Shown here piece after piece: positions 1-24,631 of a stretch of 64,000 nt of DNA (within the stretch, counting starts at the first letter, position 1; every line of letters starts with the position of its first letter). The stretch comes from Euglena gracilis. Lineage: Eukaryota > Euglenida > Euglenophyceae > Euglenales. A program made the position numbers and the translations under genes. The notes beneath the pieces are model-generated. The model had not been told where the DNA came from. It saw only the letters and a program-made list of their open reading frames with translations, and did no database searches. Where the stretch lies: assembly GCA_039621445.1 (NCBI GenBank), contig CP154955.1:16286691-16350690 (forward strand), given 5' to 3'.

Positions 1-3000
1 GGCGTTGGTCCGCTCCCGCCACTCCATGCGGAAGAGGTCGATGCTGTACTCCACGGGGGCGGGGGACACGTGCTCCAGCACCACCGACCCTGAGGGGGGA
101 ACGATGGGGGCTTCTCGCCTTAAATCCCAACCCAATTTACAACGTGACAAAAAACAGTATTGCGCAAATGCAAACGAGTGTGGATTTGGCTTCCAAATCG
201 ATGGTTGACACGCAAACTCGTCGTGCGATACCACTCAATGAGGGAACCTGCACCTCAGCACTCGGATCAAATAATCAAAATATTTTGAGCACCATGCAAT
301 TCGGTCAAATTATGGGAGAGGGGAATGGATGTAACCTTCAGCACAAATCGTTTGCTCGGTGCTCCAACTCAGACACCACCCCCATCCCTCTTTACCACCA
401 CTGGTCAAAAGGACGACCTTCGCCGCGCGTGTCGACGTCGTCGAAGAGCTCCACGGAGATCTCCAGCGGCGGCTCAGCGGGGACCCCGAACTGCAGCGAC
501 TCATTCCACACGAGCGCCGCGCTGTCCTTTGGCGCGGTCTTCTTGGTCAGGGACCCGCACGTGATGGCCACGTGGCAGTTGCCTGAGGTTGTGGGGGCAG
601 GGATTTATTATTCATTATTTATTCATTCATTCATTACTCATTATTATTCATTATTACTCGTTGTTTATAAAATTTGCTTCACTGTGCCCCTCCAAACCTT
701 GGCCAACACACAAAAAGCTGGCTTGCTATTTATCATTCATTATTCATTATTCATTATTCATTATTCATTATTCATCATTCATCGTTCATTTTTATCATCC
801 ATCATTCATGACTTATCTATATTTGCTTATTATTTATTATTATTATTCATATCACTTTCATTTATCATTTATTATTCATAATTCCCGCCACCCAGATGGT
901 ACCCCTGCCCCCCCCTGGAGGGGAGGTGGTTCAGGGATTCCAGTTTCTGGGGCTCAATGTTGGAGTCAAAAACTTCGCACTCCCCCACCGGGCTTATGTT
1001 CATTTTGGTCAAATATCCTCTGGACCCATTCTTTACAGTCATTCAGGGGCAAGAAATTAAGCTCAGCATGAATCCAGACTTGACAAAGAAAACCACGGGG
1101 AGCATCCCAGCTGGATGGTCACAGTGCTAGCACTGTGACGCAGGAAAGGAGGAAAGCAAGGTATGAGGGGTGGTAAAAAAAGCGACCGGGTGGCGTATTC
1201 CCCCCAGCCGGCAGGTACCCACCCACTCGCCCCTCTCCTCCAACTCCCCAACTCCCCAGTCCAGCCCCCCCTCCCCTGACAGAAACACCAGCCCAAGCCC
1301 CCCCCCAAGGGTCCAACTTTAAAAAAAAATTCCTTTTGTGGGCAACACAGTTTGCGGGTGGGAGGCAGTGCAGGCAGACGAGAACAGGTACAGGTCCTTG
1401 AGGAAATTCAAAAAAAAACCTCTGCTGTCCCAGCACATTAAATGAAAAATCCACAGGGAAATGGTGGGGAAAATGGCCATCTTTTGGCAAAAACGGGTCC
1501 GGGGGGGGAGTGATTTCTGACCCAACGTCCATCCACCCAAAACGTAAAAAAATGCGTTTTTCAACTTTTTTAATTTTTGACCCCATTCAAGCCCCAGTCC
1601 AGCCCTGGGCTGGCCTTTGGGCCAAAAGATGGTCCTTAAGGGCTGTGCTTAATAGGAAAAAAAGGGCCGTCCCTTATGGACCGCCCTGGATGGGAAGAGC
1701 AGCGGTGAGCACCAGTTTGCTGCTCAGCTTCAACTCTCGCAAGCTAGGCCGGGGGGGGGGGGGCAGCACCTTCCGCCGTCACGCCGACCGCCTGCAGCAC
1801 CTGCACCACCACGCCGGGGGCCGGGCCGGGGGACGCCGCAGGGGGGCCGGCCGGGGCTGCCGCAGTGGGCGGGGGGCGGGCCGGCGGTGGCAGACCAACG
1901 CAGGAAGGGGGGGGGGCGGTCACCCCCATCCGTGTCCAACCCAAAAACGTTTGGAGTTGGAGCTGTCGGACAGCAGGGGTGCTGGGTGCTGTGTGGGGCC
2001 GATCCGGAAGGCAATCTGGTGAGGCGCGCTGTGCAGTACGCGGCGCAGAGTCCCTCGCGCAAACCTAGCCCTCTGCCGCATCGGGTCACGACCGGCCACA
2101 CACCAGTCAGGTCACACACCGGTCACGCACTGGTCATGCACCGGTCACACACTGGTCAAGCACCAGGTCACGCACTGGTCACGTACTGGTCACGCGCTGG
2201 TCACGCACCAGGTCACGCACCAGGTCACGCACCAGGTCACGGCACTGGTCACGCACTGGTCACGCACCGGACCCGCCCAGCCAAACGTGGCAACACCCCG
2301 GTTTGGTCTGGGTGGCTGGATGGGTGGGGGGCGGCTGCCCATCGTCTTGCACAGGTCCTGCGCGCTCTTGGACGTCGGGATGGCTGGGCGAGATGAGGGA
2401 AGGGTGGTTTGGGTGTCGGTGTGCCTGTCCGGAGGTGTGTGTTTATAGCGTTGCCCGCAATCCTCATCCCCCTCAGGAAAAACTGTTACCCAATGAGCCA
2501 GCCAGCACTGGGGACGCTGAGTTTCCCATCATGACAGAACGGCAGTCCAACGGCCCTCACGGCCCGGAGGTTCTTCGGCATGACTGTTTCAAGGGCTGAC
2601 CTCCCCTGAGGTCAAGGTACCCTGTGTGAATCATGCATCATCTGCATTTGCAAATCCACCAGGGCGGTCCTTAAGGAAATAAAAAAAAAAAACTCCGCTG
2701 TCCCAGCACACTCAATGAAAATATACAGGAAAATGGGCAAAGAAATTTGGCATTCTTCGGTGAGAACACGTCGACATCAGGGGGAAAAACTGATTCTTGG
2801 CATCCTTGGACCATCGCCCATCCACCCAAATCATCAAAAATTGTGTTTTTTGGACTTTTTAATTTTGGACCCCGTTCAAGTCCCAGTCCGGCCCTTGGTC
2901 GGCCCTTTGGCCGAAAGCGAAAGGGGGACGGTCCTCAAGAAAATAAAAAAAAAACTTTCCTGTCCCTTAAGGACCGCCCTGAAATCCATTCACGCAATCT

Positions 3001-5372
3001 TTTTCGCGGCCAGGTACCCCTTCGCAACGTCCTCCGACACCGCACCGCGTGCAGGCCACACCGTCATCCACCCCCTCCAGCCCCAGCTGCACTTTGAGGG
3101 TCCCGTCGCGGGAGGAAGTCGTCCCAGCCGCATTGGTGAGGGGAAGCACAAGGGTCTCCGTGCCTACGGGGCTCTGCCAGGAGAGCACAAACCCAATTTG
3201 CTGTGGGGCTCGGGGGGCTGTGGGAAAAAATCGGATTCCTACAGGTGGGCATAGGGCGCATAGGGTATATAATGCACCTGTAAAAAAAGGAGGGGCTTTT
3301 GAAGAAAAATGAGCGAAACAGAATAGAAACGGGACACAAAATGCAAATGGATTATATGCTGGAGGCGATGGCTCGCGGAAGTCACATGCTGTGAAAAGTT
3401 GCAGTCAGGAGATTGGGGGGGGGGTCAGCTGGTTGGCTGGAAAAAGGTGCTGGCTAGGGGGGGGGGCAGCCAGCTGGAGGGATAGATGGGGGCTGGTGAC
3501 CGAAAATGGGCAGGCCAAAAGCCATCTGGGTTGTGATTTTCAGTGAAAAGTTTCACATATACCTTCACAAATACCCCAAACCCTTCTCAAGAACACCATC
3601 TTGAACATTTCTGGCCCCTTTTTTCAAAGCTTTCCAGCCCAGGTTCGCCGGGCTGGTCTAAACTTTATCGTTATCCAGTTTATTTCATTGGACCTGGAGG
3701 GACAAACCTGCTCTGGAAAAAAAAAACGGTGTTGGCTGGCTGGAAACCCCTGAGGGGCAGGGTCCTCCCCCTCGGGCTTTAGAAATCCCCAGTCGCATGG
3801 TGGCAAGCGGTAGTTCCTGCAAAGCCCTGGGCGGGATCTTCCAACTCCTGGAGGTTCACGGCAGCCTTTGCAAACAGTCCAGCGGGGGTGTGCAGCTGGG
3901 CCGCTTCTGGTGGCTGGACCCCCCCCCCGGACCGATGTCCCCCTTTCTGAACCTCGCTGGAAGCCAGCAAAAGTCCTTCTTCCACACTTTGTGGGTTGCG
4001 TGCACGGTCGTTCGAAGTGGCGAGCGGCACAACCCACCGCTGCGCATGCCTCGCTTGAGTGCCCCCTCCCCCCTTTCCAGTTGTGAACACCGCCTGTTCG
4101 GAGATCGCTTTTGCCACGTGGCGGTCGGACATGAGGTTGAGAAATATTTGAAAATTGAAGAGAGTGCTGGGCACAGACGTGTCCCATCAACGCCACACCC
4201 AGCCCCAGTGTGCAAGCGTCTGCACCATACCCCCCACAGGAGGGGGACAATGAGGAGCGGCCGGGGGCGCAGCTCCAGACGCAGGATGGACGCCAGGTCA
4301 TCCGCAACGTCCAACAGCAGGTCCTCGTTCCACACATGCTTCGCGGTGGCTTTGGTCTGCTGCTTCGCTGCGGAGGAGCATAAGACAGCTTGCCGCCCCG
4401 TTTATTTATCGCCTTGACGCTGATTTGCACTTTGGGAATAAAAAAAAGTCGGTGCACTATTGCTGTCATTGTTTGTGTGGGACTCCGTGGCATGCTAAAA
4501 AAACAAGGAAAAAACAAGACGCAAGAACACAAAAAAACCAATACCATCTCATCTTGCGTCTGGTTTCAATACATTTCATACCCAATGAAAGGTGAAAAGG
4601 GGAGAAGTGTGTCCAAATAATTGTACCTGTGGGGAACTAACAAAATATCCTTGGTGGTTCGGAAAGCACTCATAAACGGTAAGTGCCAATTGATTTGATT
4701 TGAAGGGGGGGTGTTGGTCGTGGGGCACACCGGATCCCAGAAGCGCCCTCACAAAGACCGGCTCCCCGAACTTGACGCGCAAGGCCTGCGCCTCGCGAAC
4801 CCCGACCTTGAGGGTCGTCATGGGGCGGCCATCCGGCACACGCCGGGGAGGCTCCGGCGGGCTGCGGCCGCCGCGCGGGACTCAGCGCCCTGCTGTGGCC
4901 GCCATCGGTCCCTGGCGGGAGGAGCGGGACGGCTGCGCCGCCCAAGCACGGGTGCGGTGAGCCCAGGCGAGAACCTCGCGACGTGGCGAATCAGGTGACG
5001 GCATCCCGATGGGAAAGTGGCAGCCCACGGGGCGCAATTTTTGGTTCGGCCACAGATTCACTCAATCCGGGGGTGGGGTGCGCTTGCGGTCAGGCTGGCT
5101 GGTCAGTCGGGACTGGCAAAGTTCTGTGATGCATTTGCAGCCAGTTCGGGGTGGAACCCTCCACAAGGGGGGCCGTAATGGAACGCAGACCAGTTGGAAG
5201 GTTTGAACTAGCTTCAACGATGCTTATTTCCCTGTCGTCTTTGGCCAAAACCACAGATACGCTGACTCCGGGGGGTTTTCCCCTATGCAGCTGAGCCAAA
5301 ACGAGTGAACCCACAGAACAGGGTGGCGGCCGCCCACGACACTGCACCGGGCACAGTGTCTCCCCTTGATCG
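1..5372 (-). CDS. Two-C2-domain protein gene, 3' part outside window
   Basis: Nine exons chain in phase: 5311-5372, 4729-4861, 4231-4356, 3821-3895, 3041-3173, 2297-2383, 1770-1856, 418-582 and 1-89. Two C2 beta-sandwich domains are visible. The first spans 4861 to 3041, with LKVGVREAQAL, VWNEDLLLDVADDL, AKAAVNLQEL and DGTLKVQLGLEG. The second spans 1856 to 1, with GVVVQVLQAVG, NCHVAITCG, LVWNESLQFGVP and ISVELFDDVD. C2 domains usually dock proteins on membranes or partners. The paired Asp residues of calcium loops 1 and 3 are largely missing in both, so calcium-independent binding is inferred. The donor of exon 3041-3173 could instead be at 3062. Exon 3821-3895 seems to use a GC donor. The last visible exon continues off the left edge, so the full architecture is unknown. 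The start codon was not found. Best-supported joints are 1856/582 and 418/89. Confidence 0.72.
90..417. other. Intron of the two-C2 gene
   Basis: This lies between exons 1-89 and 418-582. The sequence is mixed, of lower GC content, without a repeat I recognise. Confidence 0.6.
598..880. repeat. ATTCATTATTCATT tandem-like AT-rich repeat
   Basis: Degenerate copies of TTATTCA/TTCATTA run through the stretch, with the most regular part at about 735-785. It lies in the large intron between exons 418-582 and 1770-1856. Confidence 0.8.
1305..1698. mobile_element. Diverged copy of the 2660-2981 MITE
   Basis: It shares the inner stretch CTGTCCCAGCACA, the TTTTTGACCCC.TTCAAG.CCCAGTCC part and a right end CCTTATGGACCGCCCTG with the element at 2660. 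The left end is decayed and no target duplication is seen. Confidence 0.65.
2085..2275. repeat. Tandem GGTCACGCACT-type repeat
   Basis: About fifteen degenerate copies of an 11-12 base unit (CGCACTGGTCA, CGCACCAGGTCA). A shorter stretch of the same kind occurs at 21,055-21,125, in each case just 3' of a possible exon. Confidence 0.85.
2660..2981. mobile_element. hAT-type MITE, TIR CAGGGCGGTCCTTAAGG
   Basis: Perfect 17-bp inverted ends. Flanking 8-mers AAATCCAC (2652-2659) and AAATCCAT (2982-2989) match at 7 of 8 positions. Non-coding; inserted in an intron of the two-C2 gene. Confidence 0.9.
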
Positions 5373-5397
5373 CTGACCACGCCCTCGGTGTGCAGAG

Positions 5398-5632
5398 CAG
5401 GGGTTTTTTTTAAAGGCCGGGGGGAGAGGGGTCCCCCACCCACCCACCCACCCCCTGGGGGGGGGCAGGGACCCACTTTTAGGGGGGGATTTTGACACCG
5501 CGACATAGAAAATGCAAAAAAAATGGACTCCGGGCACCTGCCAGCCAAAAAAGGTACCCCCCAGGGGAGGGGGTCGGGCAGGACCCACCCACCCTACCCC
5601 CCCCGAGGTCCACGACTAAAAAAAAACCCCTG
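5398..5632. mobile_element. hAT-type MITE, TIR CAGGGGTTTTTTTT, copy 1
   Basis: Ends CAGGGGTTTTTTTT and AAAAAAAACCCCTG. The perfect 8-bp duplication GTGCAGAG lies at 5390-5397 and 5633-5640. The interior has long C-runs and ACCCACCC. Same family as 30428-30680 and 59365-59610. Confidence 0.92.
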
Positions 5633-5668
5633 GTGCAGAGCCTGTGGCCGGGGGGGGGGGGATGGCAC

Positions 5669-5706
5669 GGCAAAGTTGCGGAGCAGGGAGTGGCGTCGAT
5701 GGTGCC
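5669..5706 (-). CDS. Possible upstream exon of the two-C2 gene
   Basis: A 38-base stretch between a CAG acceptor and a GTGCCA donor encodes HHRRHSLLRNFA and would join in phase to the exon at 5311-5372. It is short, it lies beside a G-run, and no domain is recognisable, so it may be chance. Confidence 0.25.
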
Positions 5707-5844
5707 CTGGTCCGGAAGTGCGGAAGGAAGACAGAGCGAAGAGAAGAGAAGAGGAAGAGGAAGGGCGGGCGAAGAGCAGTGGGCAACCGATGGCGATGGC
5801 CGTTCACGGATTCACTTTGAGCCCAAGGGGGGGGACAGACGTTC

Positions 5845-6100
5845 ATTTAGTGCGCACCTGAAACGTTGCCGCGGCGCACCTGAAACGTTGCCGCAGCGCA
5901 CCAATGACGTTCCCGCGGCACATGCTTTTTCTTGTCGCGGCACGGACAGGGGATAATTGAGACGGCTATGCCGTGGTGCACGAGGCGCTGCCGCGGCGCA
6001 CGCGACGCACAGAAAGAAATCTTCCGCGGCGCACGCGATCACAAAATTCCGGTGGCACGGCGCACGCGGCGGAGAAAAAAAATTTCCGCGGCGCACTAAA
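5845..6100. repeat. CCGCGGCGCAC interspersed repeat
   Basis: The word CGCGGCGCAC or near variants recurs about nine times, separated by unlike spacers such as CTGAAACGTTG. It is GC-rich and abuts an AT-rich stretch at 6,190-6,800. Nature unknown. Confidence 0.7.
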
Positions 6101-6952
6101 TGAAAGTCTGGGGGAAGTCCAGGACCCAGGCATCCAGTTAAACCCTTTTCGGTGGTTGCATCGCCCCATTCACGAGGAAAATGGGATTGAACGAACGAAG
6201 CCAACCATGTATTTTGTGTGATCCAAAAGAAAATTAATTCAAGTAATCCATAATTAATTCATTTCTATGATTGAATCAAGCTTAATCAACAACATTAATT
6301 AATCGAAACCCTCTGGTTTCTTGATGTGAAACTCACTTTGAAAATTGTGTGCACGTGTGGGCAAGTACCATTTTGAAGCAAAATTATTTCATGGTTTTTC
6401 CAATGCAATCATCATGGTAAATTTCGTTCAATTATTTGCACTCGTCTCTAACATGACACATAAGAACATCAGAAAAGGAGTTTCTGGCACATTTTATTCG
6501 AAAAAAGTACCAAAAACGGGGGGAAAGACTTTTATTGTCCAACTTTTGTCTAAGTGAAATTGCTCCAAAGAAAGTGTAGTGGATGCAACTGCCTGTTCTC
6601 TGGAAGTTTGCCTGTGCAAATGCCTGAAAACAATCGGAAAGGCAAAATATAAAAAAAAAAACATACGACTAATATGCAAATAAAATGCGACGTTCAAATA
6701 TTCGGAAAAAAAATGCCATTTATGGAGGAAAAATACAAATTTTCAAAATTCTGGTGAGCAAAAATTATCCATCTTGCATATCCCCCCTGCAGTCAACCAG
6801 GGAACTTGAAATTCCATTCTTTCTCAAAAAAAGCAATGTGGCCGCTCAGGACACATCCAACCATCCACCCACTGGCGGGGTGACAACCATGGTCCAGTGA
6901 ATCTGCATTCCAATTAGGAAAGGCCGGGGTCGAATTGCGGGGGTGTGGGAGA
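6101..6952. other. AT-rich spacer between the two-C2 gene and the C2-EndoU gene
   Basis: From about 6,190 to 6,830 the base content drops sharply in GC. The stop codon of the C2-EndoU gene lies at 6953, so its 3' UTR and the start region of the next gene should fall here. I see no convincing promoter or polyadenylation motif and no exon. Confidence 0.5.
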
Positions 6953-19534
<12,582 letters not shown>

Positions 19535-19859
19535 CGATGGCGGGGGCGGCTGCGAGCCGGAGGGGAGAGGGGGACCGGCAATGGTCCCAGCATTTGGCCG
19601 TGCGAGGGTTTGGTCGGCCCCATTCACCGGCCCGAACCGAAAGCCAGCCGGAGCCATCCTCCGACGGGTGGCGGCCATCCCGGGGAGCCGCAACTTGGGT
19701 CGTGGCGTCAAACACTTGGGCCCCGACCGCCATTCCGCAACATCCAGCGTTCCCTGCCTGTCCCCCCCTCTCCTTTGTGCCTCCACCTTGCCGGGTTGGC
19801 CCGTCAGTAGTGCATCCGGCCAACTTGTCCCACCGTCCCACTGCACCATCCAGCATCGC

Positions 19860-20235
19860 CCCCCCCCCCAACCAGGCCATTGCTTAAGGTCCGGGGGGGG
19901 GGGGGGAGGGGGTCCACTGGCTAGCTGTAGCCTTTTTGCTAGGCACTGGATAAAAGCTAGACCGCCGACTGGAAAAAAAAAATTGTGGTGCTGCGCTCCG
20001 AGGTGGAAATTAGGCTTTTAATGTACTTTTTGGTTAATTTTTGTTCAAAAAAAAATCCTAAAAAAAATGTCCAGAAATGGACATTTTGGCCAGTTTAGGA
20101 GTTCAAAAAAAATCGGCGCTTCGCACCGGTCACTGGAAAATTTCCCCACTGGCCAGTCCTGCTAACAGACCCCCCTTAGATGCACTTTGGCTTCTGTCTG
20201 GTTTAAGGGCTGGCGCCAGACAGACCCCCCCAGGA
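19860..20235. mobile_element. Possible diverged copy of the CAGGCTTTTGCTTAAGG MITE
   Basis: The left side reads CAGGCCATTGCTTAAGG followed by a G-run. The interior (CGCTCCGAGGTGGAAAT, TTTTTGG.T.ATTTTTGTTC) matches the next element at 20322-20747. The right end and duplication were not found. Confidence 0.45.
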
Positions 20236-20321
20236 TAAGAAGAATAAGAAATGGCCAAATGTGGACCAGCTTCAGCCTACCCCCCCCCCGGAACTGCGAA
20301 CACTTACAATGGCCTCCCCAA

Positions 20322-20747
20322 CAGGCTTTTGCTTAAGGACCCCGGGGGGGGGGGGGTACTGGCTAGCCAATCGGCTACACACTGGAAAAAATGGACTATG
20401 TACCCCCCCCGGGGGGGGGGGGGGGTTCGGGGGTCCCCCCAAATGGAAAAAAAAAATTTCCTCCGGCGCTGTGTGCGCCGAGGTGGAAATGAGGTTTTTT
20501 ATAGGTTTTTGGCTGATTTTGTTCCAAAAAATCCCAAAAATGGCCAAAAACGGGCATTTTTGGCCATTTTTGGGGGTCCCAAAAAATTTTCTGGCGCTGC
20601 GCCGGTCACTGGAAAGAAGAATTCCACTAGCTAGCCCTGCTAGCAGACCCCCCACCCTGGGGGGGGGGGTCTGCTAGAAATCCCACTAGCCAAATTTGGA
20701 GCACCCCCCCCCCCCGGGGTTACTGCAATCCCTTAAGCAGAAGCCTG
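20322..20747. mobile_element. hAT-type MITE, TIR CAGGCTTTTGCTTAAGG
   Basis: Ends CAGGCTTTTGCTTAAGG and CCTTAAGCAGAAGCCTG are inverted with one mismatch. The perfect 8-bp duplication CTCCCCAA lies at 20314-20321 and 20748-20755. The interior has G-runs and a GGCGCTGCGCC hairpin. Confidence 0.9.
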
Positions 20748-21121
20748 CTCCCCAACCCCCCTGGATGACCGTTTGCAATTGCTGCCCCGCGATGGGGGCG
20801 CCGAGAAGGAGGGAAAGTCCAGCTCCTCAAACCATCGCACGAATGCCCAGCTTTCGCACGGATGCCCCATGGAGTGCAATCATGGCAAAAGGTGACCACG
20901 TGCAGCCGCGGTGTTGTGTGGCGCTGGTGCGGCGCTCTGCTCTGCCCCGCGCGCCTCTCCATGCAAATAGCCCCAGCCGTTCGATATATAAACAAGGGCA
21001 GGTGGGTCGGACCAGTCGGAGCAGCCTACCAGAGCTGATGGGGCTGTGCGTGAGCGGTACGTGACTGGTGTGTGACCAGTGCGTGACTGGTGTGTGACCT
21101 AGTGTGTGACCAGTGCCTGAC

Positions 21122-21250
21122 CCAGTGTGGCAGAGGGCTGAGCTTGCGGGGCGGCGCTGGCCACCGCCTCCAGCAGGTCCCCGACCGCCCGTGGCACGCT
21201 GTGGTACACCGCGAGGGACTCCGCGACGCACGCCACACAGCGCCGCCACG
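21122..21250 (-). CDS. Isolated GC-rich exon, function unknown
   Basis: Between a GGCAG acceptor and a GTCAGG donor the frame encodes a helical segment with WRRCVACVAESLAVYHSVP and RAVGDLLEAVASAAPQ. Third positions are strongly G/C, as in neighbouring real exons. It begins with two and ends with one leftover base, so it does not join in phase to the C2-EndoU start exon. It probably belongs to a gene upstream. No family recognised. Confidence 0.55.
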
Positions 21251-21520
21251 CTGCCTCAGGCAGGTGGGTCGGCGGCCGCACTCGGTGCGGTGGGCCCCAT
21301 GCGTACAGCCGGCAATGGCACAGCGGCTCGGGGGATTCTCCCGGGCCATATGGTGGCATCCGGCTACCCCCAACCCTGACTTGAACCCTAACCTGCGGGG
21401 TAGCCATGCCCCACATCTCTCCTATAGCAAACTCTTTGGCTCCCACTCCACCCCATCCATTCCACCCGCCATCGCATTGTCCAGGTGGAAACCGCCGGGG
21501 GGGGGGGGGGTCGGCACAAC

Positions 21521-21583
21521 CCAAAAGGGCTTCCGCAGGTGGGTGGCCCCGCTTTTGTCACGGAAGTCGACGTCCCACGGGCC
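21521..21583 (-). CDS. Possible exon, unknown function
   Basis: After the acceptor CCAACAG the frame encodes GPWDVDFRDKSGATHLRKPFW before a GTTGTG donor. The reading looks protein-like, but its phase does not match the exon at 21122-21250, so either a boundary is wrong or another exon lies between. Confidence 0.35.
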
Positions 21584-21898
21584 CTGTTGGAAGCCAGGCC
21601 GAGCTGCAGCGACCGAGCATCCAAATGGACTCACTCACAAGCCAGCATCTTATGAGTGACAACTCAAAAGGCCAAGAAATGTGGAAACCAAAACGCAATA
21701 GGCATCCCCTCAGTGCCGGGAAAAAAAAACCTACTGTTTCCCTAAGAGGCCAGCTCAGAGATACATTGAACTCCTGCCACGGTGCAGGTGGTTCATCTCG
21801 ATGGAAAAAAAAGCTGCCGGGAAGCACCGGGAAATTCACAATAATGTGGTGCCGTCCATTCCGACGGATGCTTCCCAATGAAGCGAGGTGAGCCACAC

Positions 21899-21960
21899 CT
21901 CCTTCACGGTGATATCCGCAACGAAACAGACCCGCTCCTGGTCAGAAAGCCCGTCCAGGC
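21899..21960 (-). CDS. Possible exon, beta-strand-like segment
   Basis: An AG acceptor is followed by LDGLSDQERVCFVADITVKE and a GTGTGG donor. The alternating hydrophobic pattern (VCFVADITV) suggests beta strands. No family assigned. Confidence 0.45.
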
Positions 21961-22491
21961 CTCGGGGGGCATTTTTGTGGGAAAGCAGGTGTTGTCTGGC
22001 GTCTGGAACGCGGGTGTGGTCAGAGGTGGGGGTGGACCCCATCTGGCACTTGAAAACCTCCCGGGCCATCTCTCTGTCTTCCCCCCCCCCCCTCGGCTGT
22101 TGCTTCTCCATTCTCTTGGTGTAGGGTGTCCTGGGTACTCCTTGCGATGAGGTGGTCATTCATGAGATGTTGATCCGCAGCGCCTGCCCACTGCCCCGCC
22201 AAGCCACAAGACTGCTGTCTGCTGTCTCGAGCCTCTTTGGCTGGACTAACCGTGGCCGGCCGCAACCCAACCAGAATGCCCGTTTTGATTGGGGCACGGC
22301 TGGATGAAAACCTCACGCGAGGTTGTTAGGCGGCACCCTGGTCTTAGAAGTTGGGGAGGGTTCTGGCCAGGGAAACGATGCCCATCCGAAACCCCCGTGT
22401 TTGGCGTGCACACTTACCCTGCAGTGTGGGCGGGGGGGGGGGGGGCAACCTTAATGGGCGAAGGGGAGGGGGGGGGGGGGGGGGGGGCCAC

Positions 22492-22610
22492 GGCCCCGGG
22501 GCCTGGCCGACAGCCGCAGCCGGAAGCACGCCGCCAGCCGCACCTCCGCCACCCACCGGCGGGGTTCCGCGGCAGAGCGTCGCTCAACGACCCACCGAGG
22601 GTCCAGCTCG
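22492..22610 (-). CDS. Probable exon, unknown function
   Basis: The acceptor TTTCCAG is followed by ELDPRWVVERRSAAEPRRW and VAEVRLAACFRLRLSARP, ending at a GTGGCC donor. G/C third positions and a clean acceptor support coding. The downstream side is a very long G/C-run region. Confidence 0.45.
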
Positions 22611-22950
22611 CTGGAAAGTTTTTTGGGGCTGGCGAGGAAAAGGCGGCGGGCAGACCCGGCTGGAACTGGTCGAACCAGGAACCAAAGAATTGAAACTTCA
22701 AAAGAAAACAAAAAAAACTGCCAATTGTGGTAAAAAAAATCGATTTTTGACCCAAAATTTGAGATGACCAGCCCTTTCCCAATCCCTTTTGCCCTTTTTG
22801 ACCCATTTCGACCCTAGCACCCCGAAAGCCAAAAACACATCACCATCCCGGCCGCCCTTTGGGCAGCTGCAGAATGAAGTTGCCTGGACTCCCGCCCCAG
22901 GGGGTGGGGTGCCCCCTTGGCTTTGCTTGAGCCCCTCCGGCTCAAGCGAC

Positions 22951-23055
22951 GCCCTGCGCGGCGGCCACGGCGGGGTTGGGGCCGCTGCTGCCGCAGCTGC
23001 GCAGCAGGGCGTTGACGGCGGCCTGGGCCGTGCAGAAGGCGGCGGCCAGCCGGGC
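22951..23055 (-). CDS. Probable alanine-rich helical exon
   Basis: The acceptor CCCCGCAG is followed by 35 codons encoding ARLAAAFCTAQAAVNALL and SSGPNPAVAAAQG, to a GTCGCT (or GC) donor. The composition suits an amphipathic helix. Its parent gene is uncertain. Confidence 0.55.
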
Positions 23056-23279
23056 CTGCGGGGCGGACCGCAAGCCGGGCGGCGGGGGGGGGGGCACACC
23101 CTTCGTTCCACGATGCCAGCACGCTTGGGGGTGGCCCAAAAAAAAAAGGGTTAATGTTGAGCCACGCTGGCAGCGCTGAAATGGCGGGAGTGGCGAAACG
23201 CAGGGGATGATGGGTTTAGTAATGAAGTTATGTCATATGTGCGTGTGCATGCCCGCACCCCCCCCCCCGGGCAACTGTC

Positions 23280-23740
23280 GCGCGACAAATCGGGCAGCAC
23301 GGAGGGGGGTGACAATTTCCCGGGGCGACAATTTGGCCAGCACAGAGGGGGGTGACAATTGCCCGGGAGCGTCAATTGCCCGGGGGCGTCAATTGCCCGG
23401 GGGCGTCAATTGCCCGGGGGCGTCAATTGCCCACCCATGCAAGCCACATTTAAACCAAATGACCAAGAACACCATCTGAAACACGAGTGAACACAGCAAA
23501 AATGCAGCTGTGGTGGTGATATATGGCCATCATCATTCAAACCAACCACTCTTCCCCGTTCACATTGCACAACGGAGTTCACATTGAAAGAAGATATCTT
23601 CCATTGGGGGGGGGGGGGTGACAAATTGCGCAGCACGGAGGGGGGTGATAATTTCCCGGGGTGACAAATTGGCCAGCGCAGCCGGGGGTGACAATTGCCC
23701 GGGGGCGTCAATTGCCCGGGGGCGTTAATCGCCTAGGGGG
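23280..23740. repeat. GGGCGTCAATTGCCCGG repeat cluster
   Basis: Four near-perfect 17-base units stand at about 23,368-23,432, with related GACAATTTGGCCAGCAC..GGGGGGTGACAATT words before them. The same block recurs at 23,620-23,735. Confidence 0.85.
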
Positions 23741-23859
23741 GGGGGGTATAGACCGTTGTGCGGCTTGAGGTCTGGTGCGCATCGAGCAGAGGAACGTGCA
23801 GGCTTTGTGTTGTGAGAATCTGGGGGGGGGGGGCACGTTTGCACCATGGGGAGAACTGG

Positions 23860-24480
23860 AAAGCGGTGGAGTTCCACAAAACATGGCGAAAAATGTGTTT
23901 CATGGAAGCAAAATAAAGCAGTGGGCAAAAAAATGCAAAAAAAATACATGTATAATTGCAGTAAGATATTTTTTTAAAGCAAAAGGTTTGGGGGTCAACA
24001 TTTGATGCTTTAATCAGGGGGGAAATGTGCAACAAGGCTTCGAGTTCTCAAATATGCAATGCAAAAAAAATGTATGTAAATTCGCCGCATAAATAAAGCC
24101 GCATGTAACGTTCTTTAGGAGCTCCCTGGGTCTGTACGCTTTTCTGCCGTAGAGGACTTGTAAAAATTTCACCTTCCCCAAAATGCAACACCAAATGAAG
24201 ATGTGGTTCAAACTTGCAAAGTGATATGGTTGGTTCACCTGGTTGCATCCACTTATATTTCATATACAATGTGAAATTGGCCAAAAAAAATGTGCGGCAT
24301 GCAACTTCCAGTTGTCTGAAAGTGGAGAAATTTGCCTGTGCAAATGCCCGAAACAGAATCGGGAAAGCAAAATATGCAAAAAAATGCAAAAATGCGACTT
24401 TCACAAATTTTTACCATGCAAAAAATGAAAACATTGCAAAAAAATGCAAATTATGCAACTCGCATATATTCCCTCCCTGC
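23860..24480. repeat. AT-rich tract with ATGCAAAAA words
   Basis: Degenerate ATGCAAAAAAATGCAAAA strings recur. A similar tract is at 57,110-57,480. No exon seen. Confidence 0.6.
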
Positions 24481-24631
24481 TTTAATACCTTGTTTCTGCG
24501 GCTTCCTACGATCGATGCAGAGTCCCAGCACCATTTTTTTTGCACACTCTGAAGGGACCTCCAAACAAAACCCTGGCAGGCGCTTTGCACAGCCTCCAAC
24601 CGCTTTGGAGAGATTTAAGGACCAGGCACAC

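Noticed and set aside
3779-4174. Continuous 131-residue minus-strand frame as coding
   Set aside because: Only the piece 3821-3895 agrees in phase and C2 pattern; the rest is intron between the C2 exons.
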